Below are positions 26,081 through 38,000 of a stretch of 64,000 nucleotides of DNA, piece by piece. The stretch comes from Trichoplusia ni. Lineage: Eukaryota; Arthropoda; Insecta; Lepidoptera; Noctuidae. The stretch's first letter is position 1, and each line of letters opens with the position of its first letter. The stretch covers positions 124,001 through 188,000 of the forward strand of contig NC_039491.1 of the NCBI RefSeq assembly GCF_003590095.1, given 5' to 3'. The notes below the pieces were generated by a model that worked only from the letters and a program-made list of their open reading frames with translations, was not told the DNA's origin and did not search any database. The position numbers and the translations under genes are program-made.

Positions 26081-29000
26081 GTGGCGGGGGCATCAAATAA
26101 TAATGGAAAAGGGGGACGACAAGCCGCCCCAGTCGACGTGGGGTCTCCCCTACTCGACTGGGAGGAGGCTGACCATTTTAGTTTCGAGGATTCAGAACGG
26201 TTCGAAGAAGATTCCTTATGCAGCTGGAGCTCGGAACCCGAGAGCCTGTGCAACAATTGGCGAGGCTGGAGACGCCCAAACCTTCAGAATACATTCGGCA
26301 ACCGTTCTACGAAAAAGACAATTCAAGGTAACTATACAGCTGATTCTTTGTTTCAAACTATCGAAATGATGGCTGAGCAAAACATTTTACTTCGAATCAC
26401 GCGTTTATATGGGGATATTGAGATCATTTTATGTCATAATTTAATGGTATTTTGGTATTTAGTTAACATTTTCATTGAAAAGATTTTATGTCATGGGCTA
26501 AAGGTAGATGCATTGTGTGCAGTGATACAAAGAACAGGTGCTAGAAGTCGTTTACCTTTGAGTGAACTGCGCGTATAATTATACCTTTGGTTACAAGCCC
26601 TTTTTGTGCTGTAGTGGGTTGTTTTTTATTGATACCTTGAATTGAAGCAAGAGAAAGTAACATATCTGAATGTTAACTTTCTAACTTTCACTGTATTTTT
26701 GTTATCACATTTTGTTATTATTTAGCGCAAAAAAAATGCATTTCCAAAACATTACAAAATTACAAAAAAAAAAAACGTAACATTATCTAATCTGAAGTAT
26801 GTTAGTAGAACAGTCTCAAAATAACCTGTTCAAGTACTTGTGGCTTACTCTACAGGTAGGCAAGTGCCCATCTGAAGTTTCCAAGCCTTGACATCCTTGG
26901 ATGTATGTAGCCACACATATGAACCACTCTTAATTTTATCATACTTGTATCATAATATTATCATAGAACACATTTATTTCATTCCATAAAAAACTAAAAG
27001 TTGAGCATTTCAATAATATTTACAGAAAAGACAGTATCAACTCTTAGTGAACTAGCTGCCAAATGTGTAGCGTCACACATACCGTTTGAATTAGTTGAAC
27101 ATGTCTATCCACCCGTGCCGGAGCAACTGCAGCTGCAGATTGCATTCTGGAGTTTCCCAGACAGTGAAGATGACATCCGACTGTACTCGTGTCTCGCAAA
27201 TGGTTCCGCTGACGAGTTTCAGAAAGGTGAACATTTGTTCAGAGATCGGGCAGTCAAGGATGTCCTACAAATCGGTAAGTAAACACTTCCCAATAAACAC
27301 ATCTGATATTTATTTTTTTATGAGAATTGAACAATCAGCTTTACTAATCCAAGAAGATCTTCAGTACTATTCTAAAGATGTGTTTATTTGTTTCCTTGTC
27401 TTAGGTTTCCACTTATCAGCGACAGTGGTTGTACTTAGTATGCCCAGAGGTCAGTTCAATGTGGCAGTGACCTTCGATAGGCAAAGAATATCATCATGCA
27501 ACTGCACCTGCTCATCTACAGCACATTGGTGCTCGCACATTGTAGCTGTTTGTCTGTACCGGATACATCTTGTAAGTTATGCATATTTCTCTAGGACTAC
27601 ACTTTTTACTATAAAAAAATCTGTAGATACAAATAAAAAGGCTACTACCTAACACCTTAAACCTGCAACAGTAGCAATTTTTGTAGATTTAGAAAAATAT
27701 AGTTGAGTTCCATTTTGCGTAGTTGAGTACTTTTTTTTTTGTCATTGACAAAGATGATATTTCCCTAGCCAACACAAGTATGCCTCAGAGCACCAGTGTC
27801 GGAATCACTGCAACGGTTACGAAGAGATCAGCTGCAGAAGTTCGCACAATACTTGATATCGGAACTGCCGCGGCAAGTCCTACCAACAGCTCAGCGTATA
27901 CTGGACGAGCTTCTGTCAGCGCAGCCGAACCCAATCAACACGACCTGCGGAGCCCCGGACCCAACTGCCGGCGCTTCCGCCTACGAGTACACCTCTTGGT
28001 TCCTCGATGAGAAGACTTTGCATAACAACATCAATAAGATCTTGGTCAAGTTTTGTGTCCCAACTCCTATAGTCTTCAGGTATTTGTCAAAGCTCATAAG
28101 TTGATTAACCCACCCATCTATCCCCAACAGCTGACAGCTTATTCTATCTTATATTCCACTCATTTTTGTATAAATTTCGTGAACCATGTTTAGTATACAA
28201 ATATCTCTGTATAAGAGACTTGTTTACTATGCTCGGCGCTCAGCTTCGGCCAATAACAGAAAGCTTTTTATAATAAAAAATGAAGATTTCTGAGTTACAT
28301 TATTTTGATAATTTCACGTTGTACAGTGACGTCAACTATCTAAGTACAAGCGCACCTCCCGCTGCGGCCGAGTGGTCATCGCTGCTGCGCCCTCTGAGGG
28401 GGAGGGAGCCAGAGGGAATGTGGAACTTACTCTCTATTGTCAGAGAGATGTTCAAGAGGAATGATAGAAATGCTATACCTCTGTTGGAGATCATAACCGA
28501 AGAGGTCATGGCTTGTGAACAGGTAACGTGGTATTTTAGTCTTTTTTTTCGTTTATTATACTTTAGTTTTTTTTTTATGGAAAGTCATAAACTGTAGAAG
28601 TGTATTTCCGCTTAGAGTTTAGCGGAAGGTAGGTAACTTGGCTGCTTATACAGTATTTTCATTCATTCGAACATTTTACTGACTCCCGAGTTTTATTTAA
28701 GCCAATGTTAAAAAAAAAATACACAGTTTATTTGCCAACAATAAGTAATTCAGTATGTGGTAAAATAAAGCTTTAATGAGCTGAACAAATTTTGATATAG
28801 ATCATAGTATGGTGGTATACGACAAAGGCTGCGCTGGTCGCGTGGGGCGGCGGCGGCGGCGGCAAGCACGGCGGCAGCGGCGGCAACTCTGCCGCACAAC
28901 ATGCCTGCTCTTCACTATGTGACGAGGTAAATATACTTACGTAGCAGTGAAGTTAACTTTCATTTTCTTTAGCAATATTTCCAGTTAGCGTATTGCAAGG

Positions 29001-32000
29001 TTTATCTACGTCACCGGTCAATGATGGACACATTCTTGTCCTTGGTTGTTCTCTTTTGATAGAACTTAGGTTTCATAATGAATATGAATGTCTTCAAAAG
29101 AAAGTTAAAGGTTATGTATGCTGAATATGAAGTTATATAAATTACTAGCTGTTGCTCGCGACTTCGTCAGCGTGGTTAGAAGATATTTGTTATTTTATCT
29201 AATTTGTTATTTATACCAGCTCAGTTTTTTTCCACATTTTCCATTGTATCTTCGCTCCTATTAGTCGCAGCGTGATGGTATATAGCCTAAAACCTTCCTC
29301 AATGAATGGTCTATTTGACACAAAAATTATTTCAATTTTAACCAGTACTTCCTGACATTAGCGCGTTCAAACAAACAAACTCTTCAGCTTTATATATTAG
29401 TATAGATATGACTTCGAATCATAACTCGTTGTGGGCAGACTTATCAATGCTCTAAATGAGAACTTAAACCCGAGTTGTAGTCTGTTCTATGCGATGCAGT
29501 TATCGCGATGCGTCTTTACTTGTTGAGTTCTATTACACTTTACTTAAAGGAAACAATGAAGTTGTTTTGATTAACTTCATAAAAAAGTAGTGTGTCTTCT
29601 TAAAAACATCGAAATATTTCGTTTTACAATTTCCTTTTTTTACACGACCCTCCAATTCGTTATTTAATCTCCGTGTTTGAGTCTCATGAGTTACGAATTC
29701 TTGAATTTGGACAATGAATAGAGCCAATTACCTTTTAACATGCAACATTACCTTTAAATCAACAAAAATAGTTGTTGTGATTGTCTCCACGCGTAAAGAC
29801 TTTATTGACAAATCAAAATACTTTTCCCATTTGTAACAGGTCGTCGTGTTATGGCGTCTAGCCGCGCTCAACCCTGCTCTGGCACCGCATGAACGTGATA
29901 CGCTGCATGAACAATTCGCTCAATGGCACATGAAAGTGCTTGATAAGGTAAGTTGTTTCGTATCAGACTTGATGAAAATTGCAACTCCTAGGTACTTTCG
30001 TTTTAAAATTTCACTTATAACTACAAATACAAAAAAAATAGATGAAAACTAAAAATGTAAAGACATTAACACACTTAACTTAACTTTTGAAAGATACTTA
30101 ATGAACCCCATTTTTTACAAAGCGTTTACTAAACATCACAATCCTTAAAAATGGAAATCTCCATTTTGGTCATATGCGTGTGTTTACATACCCTATCTAT
30201 TGTATGTGACAAAAACAAAAGTGATGCGTCCGCCAGATAGATTTCCAAAAAATATTGGTAACGCACTTTTTTTTTATGAAAAAAATATACGCGTTTAAAG
30301 TGAAACAAACTCTCGTGTGGCGCCACTTACCAGTACGCATTTTACACAAGCAAGTGGTGTTCCTAGCCAATACTTTTTGAAATGAAAAATACATCTTATA
30401 CGACTTAACTGACTGACGTATGAGTACAAAGACTCATCTAAAAATATAACTTGTTGATTTGACCAGGTTGCGAAGAACCGCAACAACCACATCAGCACTT
30501 CGACGTCTCATACTCGCCACACCTCGCGGATTCACTCGCATTCGCCTTACATCAATGGTATTAGTGAGAACGAGGTGTTCCCCGGCTTCCACCCCGCCAT
30601 GGAGGCTTGCTTCCTCGAGTGGGATGACTATCAGATACCCGGGGTGACCTACACCAAGGACTTAAACCCGCTGTACCACAGCCCCTTCACCATTTTCAGA
30701 CATGCTGATAAACAGAATGATAGTGTTCATCAGGTATGTAGATATCCTTAAGTAAGTTTTATATATACTAGCTTTTGTATATACTAGCTGCTGACCGCGA
30801 CCTTGTCCGCCTGGTAAGTAGGAGGGTAATAATAATATTGAGATCAATAATAAAAATTGAGAAGACATCTTTCGAACAGGATCAAACTAAACACGCTGCG
30901 CAAACGAGTCCATGGCGGACAAGCAACGTTATGTAACGTAATTATATATGTACATTTATTAAGATGTTTGGTACAAAAAGTTCATGACTGCAAGAATGCA
31001 AGGTGTAAATAAAAATCCAATTATACACTTCATCATCCTTGTCAATCTAAATGCATTTTTAACAGAAGTTAATAAGGATTACATTTGTAGGTGAATTCAT
31101 CAAAAGCAGTGCTGAACAATGAGATGTCATTGAGTTATCGCCTGACAAACCCTGATCCTTCGATGCAGAGACATCGCACTTCCATACATAGGAGTCACAT
31201 TGCTGTTGATCTAGCTATTCCTGGACCATCAAGTCAGGTATGTATTACACAACAAAGGCTTAATTAAAGTGTTTGACGTTTCTTTAAAACTTTTTTTTCT
31301 ATTGTACTAGCCTTGTGGCGCTGAGCTGCCGAGTGACCCTCCTCGCGATTCTGGACCGAGTGATGGAAATCATTCCAGTGTTTCATCGGAGGGTAAGTTT
31401 ATTTTATACAGCAATTTTTAGGATCTTAAGAAAGTGTTGTTAACTAAAGAGCCTTTCATTTTACTGTAATTTCGCGGGTTTGTCGTACGAGCTTTCTTAT
31501 GAGCTACAGAAAAAAATATATTAAAAGAACAGTATTTGTATAAATCGATTTCTTTAATTGTCTTCTGAATTATTCTAGGTTGGATATTAGGTACCCTAAT
31601 TCATTTTATTTAAACAAGGAATTTATAACAAAGGTTTTTGCGAGAACGAGGAAGAAATTCTCCAGCAGAGTGGTGGAGAAACAGACTCTCAGGAGTCGAG
31701 TTCTCCCCCGGTATCCTCGGATGACGCTCATCGTCGCGTCTCTAATGACGAGTCGGTCTCGGATGATGACTGCAACCTGTACTTCTATGACACGGCCGCT
31801 GCTAGGCGAGCTGTAGCCGGCGAAGGAACTAGCTCTGGGAGTAACGTTGTAAGTCTAATTTGGTGAAAGTTGTTTAATTTTGATGCAAGTTTTTCAGATG
31901 GTCGACTACTTTTCAAATCATTCGGATGAGCAGAGTGCATCAATGGACTCAGATAAAATTTAAGCCTTTAATTTTATAAATAGGCACGCGCAAGTTCGGT

Positions 32001-35000
32001 AAAGAACATTTTTGACCACTTACATTTCAAGTTTTGGTAGGATCAGGTAATTTCATATGCATTTGGCACTACGGTACACGCCCAAGTTCGAGCCTGCAAA
32101 GTTTTCGTTGATAGTTTTGAAACAAGAGCGTGTTGTCGTGCAGGCCTTGGCCTCAGGCAGCGGCTGCGCGCTGGGCTGGGCGTGCGGCTGGGAGGGCTCG
32201 TTCGCCCGCGCGGAGGGGCTGCAGGCGCACGGGCACGCGCGCGAGGCGTGCGCGCTGGGCGCGCGGCTGGCGCGCGAGCTGCTGGCGCGGCCGCCCGCGC
32301 TGGGCGCGGCGCTGGCGCTGGCGGGCGACCCGCGCCGCGCGCGCCGCCGCCACGCCACCGCGCCGCGCCTCTGCGCCGCCTCGCACCGCCTCTCCTGTCT
32401 GGCCTCCGCCACGCTCGCCAAGTGCGCCTTCCTCTGCACCGTGAGTACACTTACATTGAGCATATACTTATGTTATAGTCATACATTATTAGAATAGCTT
32501 GTGTAAATTCCTAATATATCTTTGATTGGCAATTAAAGTGCCCAGGTAAAAGAACTGTTATAAAAAAAAACTGGAATTAGCTATGAAGTTTATCAGAAAA
32601 TAAATTTCTCAACGTTATGTTTTTTTACTTGCCACACGTTGAAGTTTCCCTGACATTACACAGGTATTGGCGGAATTCAGTGAACACCATGAATTAGCTT
32701 TCCGCGTCGGCCTATTCGCCTTAGAGATGGCTCGTCCACCAGCGAGTACTAAGGCTTTGGAAGTGAAACTTAATAATCAAGAGACGGAATTGGTAGCTCT
32801 ATTGAAAAAGCTGCCAACTGGCGCTGAACAATTAGCTTTGGCCCGAGAGAAGGCTGAGCAACTTCGTGATGGTACATTGAGGTAAGAAGGCTACAAGATA
32901 AATGTACCTTCCATAGTTGAAATATGGTACATTTTATATACGACTATTCTTATTCTATAGGAACCGTGGACCGGCGCTATTACCTATAGCACTTGCAAGC
33001 TTCCTTTTCGATGTTCTCGTTTTATCCGCAACAGATAAAGAGAATAAACATCCCGTGAGTACTTTCCATTTTCCAGACATGTAAATCCCATTAAGAATGA
33101 AAACTGAATATTTAATATTTGTTTAATACAGGCAAGGTCCCCGAACGATGAGACTTTAGGATTTGAAGCCGCTGTAGCAGCCTTGGGATTGAAGGCTAAC
33201 GTGTCTGAAGCAGAGCACCCGCTGCTGTGCGAGGGAACCCGCCGCCAGCGCGGGGAACTAGCGCTGACATTACTGTCATTCTACAAAGACGATCCCGTCA
33301 AACTAGCCAGGATTATGAATAAAGTAAGTTTCCCAACATTAAAAAAAAACAGCAATAACTAACTTTTTTTTTGTCTTTGATACTTGCTAATGGTTTTCTA
33401 GCCGAGTAAACCAACTGTACTGTACAAACTTACAAAGACTAAACCTCGTAAATGAAAAAGATTTTTCTCTGTTATAATAAAATACTAACGAAATATGGAC
33501 ATCCATAGCTCCTAGACCGCGAGATCCACCAGCTGACGAAGAGCCCGATGGTGAGCCTGTTCTACATGAACAACCCGCGGCTGGCGGCCTACCGCGCGGA
33601 CGTGCCGCCCGCCTACCCGCACCCGCACCAGCCACACCACCCGCACTCCAGCAACGCTATGCCGCCACAGGTTTGTACGAAACGAGGTTCAAAGGTTCTA
33701 TAACTTATAGACCTTAAGTCTTAATGATTCTGATTGTGAAGTGATTTCGAATTCGAAAAACAGAAACAAAGTGTGCCTCTCGGGAGGCTCTCTATCGAGC
33801 GTCATCGATAAGTAACGCGAGAGAGCAGCTTGCTTACTGCTTTCCTTTGCGTGGGAGAAAAAGGTTGTCAGACAAATTGGCGACGTCTCGCGTTACGAAA
33901 TAGTTTACCCTCTCTTAAGAAGTTGTCACTTATACTCGTCTGTAAAGTTCGGCCACCATTTTATAATGTTTTTCTTCTCACAATCGTCGTCATGTCACAG
34001 ACCACCTACAATTCCACGCGTTTTAATTCTTAACTGAATATCCTTTCAAATTGGCTGCACTCAAAATGTATCAGCCAAAGCAACAACTACATGTTGGTGC
34101 CGTAAAATCGCCATAAAATCTTTCGCCAGTCTGAATTTTTGATGACATAGCCATGCTATGAATGGCAGGGTAATGCCGATGACGATATTTTATATAATAA
34201 GAATAAAATGTATTTTTTGTATGTTTTACTATGTGTTGGTATTGGGTGGTTAAAAAACAAAACAGAATTAATTGAACGAGTTGCGATATTTTGGTATAAA
34301 TAATATCGACTTATCTAAAGGATCAATAATCACAAACTGAAATATTAAAACCCCATAATTTAGATAGATATATAATCAGCACATAATATTCTACGTTGTG
34401 ATGTCGATATTGCTTGTGTAGAAATATTTTTATAGATTCCTGAATATAATATGTGTGACGCTGTAACGCTTTAGACCCGAAGCACAGTTATAGTTAGTTC
34501 AGCGAAAGTCATTTTGCGACTGCTTTACAATATGATGTAGATTAGAAGTTCGCCGACTTGTAGTATTATGCGTTGTTCTATTGAAGCTATGCAATAGCGA
34601 AAGAACCGTAAATAAATCTTTGCAGGCTCATAGTGGTTTTCAATTGATTTGTAAGAACTTTTAGTAGTAAGATTTATTCGCACTGCGTGCTGACTATGAG
34701 TTGGATAGTATGCGAGTGTTTCGGGTCTGGCGTTCCGTCGCAACGGGCGAGAGCGAGGTGAGTGTCGCACGCCTAACGTTGTGCGATGGCGTGTGCAGGC
34801 GGCGGTCTGCCTGAGCGGGGACATGGAGCGGCTGGCCGTGTCGGAGGGCGGCGCGTCCCCGCCCGCGCACGCGCCGCACGCCGGGCACGCGGCGCACGCC
34901 GGGCACGCCGGGCACGTCGCGCACGCGCCGCACGCGCACGCGCAGCACGCGCCGCACCCCGCGCCGCACGCTTCCTCCTCGCACCCGCCTATGGCTCGCC

Positions 35001-38000
35001 CCAAGGACTCCAGGTTAACATGCTCCTCATATGCCAACACACCTTCAGTTACGACGATTTAAATGCGCTTTGTGTAATTAATTGTGTCGATTTCAGAGTG
35101 TACAGTTTTACATAACTGGGTGCATTTTTAACTAGTTTCAGAAATTACTTTTTTCTTCATTTTTATTGTATTCATAATTACGTAATTATTATACTTTATT
35201 AATGTGTAATGTCTGTGTATGTCAATATGAGTCGGTTTGGTGTGTCGTATTTAAATCGTATAATTAATCTGAAGGTGTGTGCCCAGCAATACAATGTCTC
35301 GTCAGGATAAGTGAATGAACGCAGTGTTAATGTCCCCGACATGTCCAGAAATGCCGAGGTCGCCATCCGACCGGCTATCGGCCCGCCACAGCAGCAACTT
35401 GCCGTATGTCGCGGTGGAGTTCGTCCTACAGACAATTCGTCCTACCCGCGCGTCTCACAATATGGGCGAGTTTAATAGGGAGCAATATGCGTATAGCACT
35501 ATATTTTGTCCGTGGTGTCTACAATCACGCTTACATTAATACGTGTTGGCTAATATGTGAAATGTCCTGCTTTGAGTATTAGTTCGAGTATCTATGATAT
35601 TTATTTGTGTAATTGTATCTCAAAATTTAAGTGTATTTTGATATAAAGCCTTCATTATGGCCAAGAGCTGTCTGATCTATTTTTTTTTTCTGGATATTTC
35701 ACAAAGGATCTTCTTTGAAACTTTCAATAAAATAAGTTTGTGTTACAGATATAAGGGTAAGCGCATATACCCGTCGGTGCCGAACCAGCCGTCGGAAGCT
35801 TCTGCACACTTTATGTTCGAGCTGGCCAAGTCTGTGCTGTTTAAAGCCGGCGGGTCTTCAAGCACCAGCATGTTTACACAGCCCTCATGCGCGAGGGAGC
35901 ATCATGGACCTCACAGGTAAAGATTATTGTGCCAAGATTCTTTTTTTTTTTGGGTTAGTTATTGAATGCTTAAGTTTTAAGGTTTTAAATGATAAATTTA
36001 ATTGATAAAAGGATGACATGGGAGTAGATTAGTTAAGTTCTCTTTTTTTCACGTCTGAATTCAGCTCATGAAGAACATAATAAATGTTATCTTTCTCTTG
36101 CAGAGGATTACACATGGCAGCGTTTCAACTCGGCCTCTACGCTCTAGGCCTACATAACTGTGTTAGCGCGAACTGGCTCAGTCGTACCTATTCGTCCCAC
36201 GTCAGTTGGATCACTGGCAAGTTTCACTAATATTTGCTTATAAATATTAACTTTATAAAACTTTTTTCAGTTTTACATAGTTTGTGACTTGTTTGGTATA
36301 ATATTAAAATGCTATTACTTCTCTTAGGTCAAGCAATGGACATTGGCGCACCAGCCATATTGTTCCTCATAGATGCATGGGAGGGACATTTGACTCCTCC
36401 AGAGGCTGCTAGTATTGCTGATAAGGTAAGAAGCGAGTTCGCAGAGATACATTAAAATACATGGAATTATTTAAGTTAATGAACGTTGCGTATAAAGGCT
36501 AACCTTAAATAATGATTGGTATGTCCAGGCGTCCTCCGGGCGCGACGTGCCCACGGTCCGCGCGGCGGCGGAGCTGGCGCTGTCGGTGCTGCCGCACGCG
36601 CACGCGCTCAACTACAACGAGATCCAGCGCGCCGTGCTGCAGTGCAAGGAGCAGAGCGACGCCATGCTGGAGCGGGCCTGTCTCACCGTCGAGGCCGCCG
36701 CTAAAGGTACACATGCAATCAATCTTCTGTATTGCTAAAACATTTTTATTCTTCTGAATTTAAGGTAGACCCAGTCCAGAACAATGGAAGAAAGGGAGCG
36801 AAGAGTTGAGGCCTTTACTCTTTAGCAGTAAGGTAGTAGAAAAAAAAATACTGTTACATGTCTCGGTTAAGTCTGGGAATATTTCAGGTAGCTGTATTAC
36901 AATGTTTTGGATTTTGGTTGGTATCATTAATGATTTCAATTCAAAAGTTTGGATGAAGAGAATATCAAGAAGGCCAAGACACAGATAATAATTACACCAT
37001 GTTTCCCTAGGAGGTGGCGTGTACCCGGAAGTTCTATACACGGTGGCCCGCTACTGGCATGAGCTGTACCTGCGCCAGGCCAACGAGGAGTCGGAGCCGC
37101 TGCTGGACGAGCCGCAGTACCGCGCGCAGCCGCCGCCGCTCGCGCTCTCCGTGCCCTACCCTATACCATACTCCTTCACATACCATCCTTACCCGCCAAC
37201 TATATACCAGCTGCCGGTGAGTCATTTCAACTTACGTAATAATTGAGTTTGAATTTATCTGTTTTATTCAGTTCGAAAGAATAATTCTATGTAAGACTTA
37301 ATTTTTATCTTTAAGAAAGTATGTAACTTTATGAATTTTAAATTTCATAAATTTCATTTTGTTCAATTTAGGCAATTTTATCAATCTAACTCGCAACTCT
37401 TATGTTATTTGTATTATGACGTATACACAATGACTAATAAATTTGTTACTATTCGCTAGCCAATGATAAACGAGAATGGTTGTCAGTACGCGGGCGCGAG
37501 CGGCGCGCACCCTGGGCCGGGCTACGCGCTGCCGCCGTACTTCGTGCGCGGGCTGGTGGCGCCCGGCGCGCAGCACGGGCCGCACGCGCCGCTGCCGCCG
37601 CACGCCGCGCACGCGCAGCTGCCGCCGCTGCCGCAGCACGCGCAGCTGGCGCCGCACCCGGGGCTGGCGCCGCACGCGCCGCACCCGCAGCACGTCACGC
37701 ACGCGCCGCCCCTCCAGGTCAACGCCACCGTGCATCAAGTTGTGAGTATTAGGGTACGTACACACATGCGGCCGCGAGCGACTCTCCCGCGCACCGCCGA
37801 CTCGGACGGTGCGCGGGCGGCTCGTTTACAACACACTAACCTTCGCGTTAGCACATGTGTACGAAATTTTACTAACATAGTCTGTAGAAAAATTCTGTTA
37901 ACGTTCGTTCAAAGTATAAGCTTACCGTAATTTATTTATTTCATTTTATAATACCTATATTCTTTCTGTTAGTCATAAGATACTAATCCATAGTCCCGTT

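Noticed and set aside
32043..32497. Overlapping Arg/Ala-rich frames on both strands
   Set aside because: They are by-products of the very GC-rich ZSWIM8 exon 32144-32440; only the frame starting ALASGSGCALGW joins its neighbours in phase.
34525..35040. Cys/Ala-rich antisense frame (171 aa)
   Set aside because: It is the complement of the His-Ala repeat exon 34799-35013 and is open only because of GC content.
35315..35440. Extra ZSWIM8 exon with SPSDRLSARHSSN
   Set aside because: Neither the phase nor a usable donor lets it sit between exons 34799-35013 and 35749-35916, and the direct joint already gives the conserved RYKGKRIYPS.
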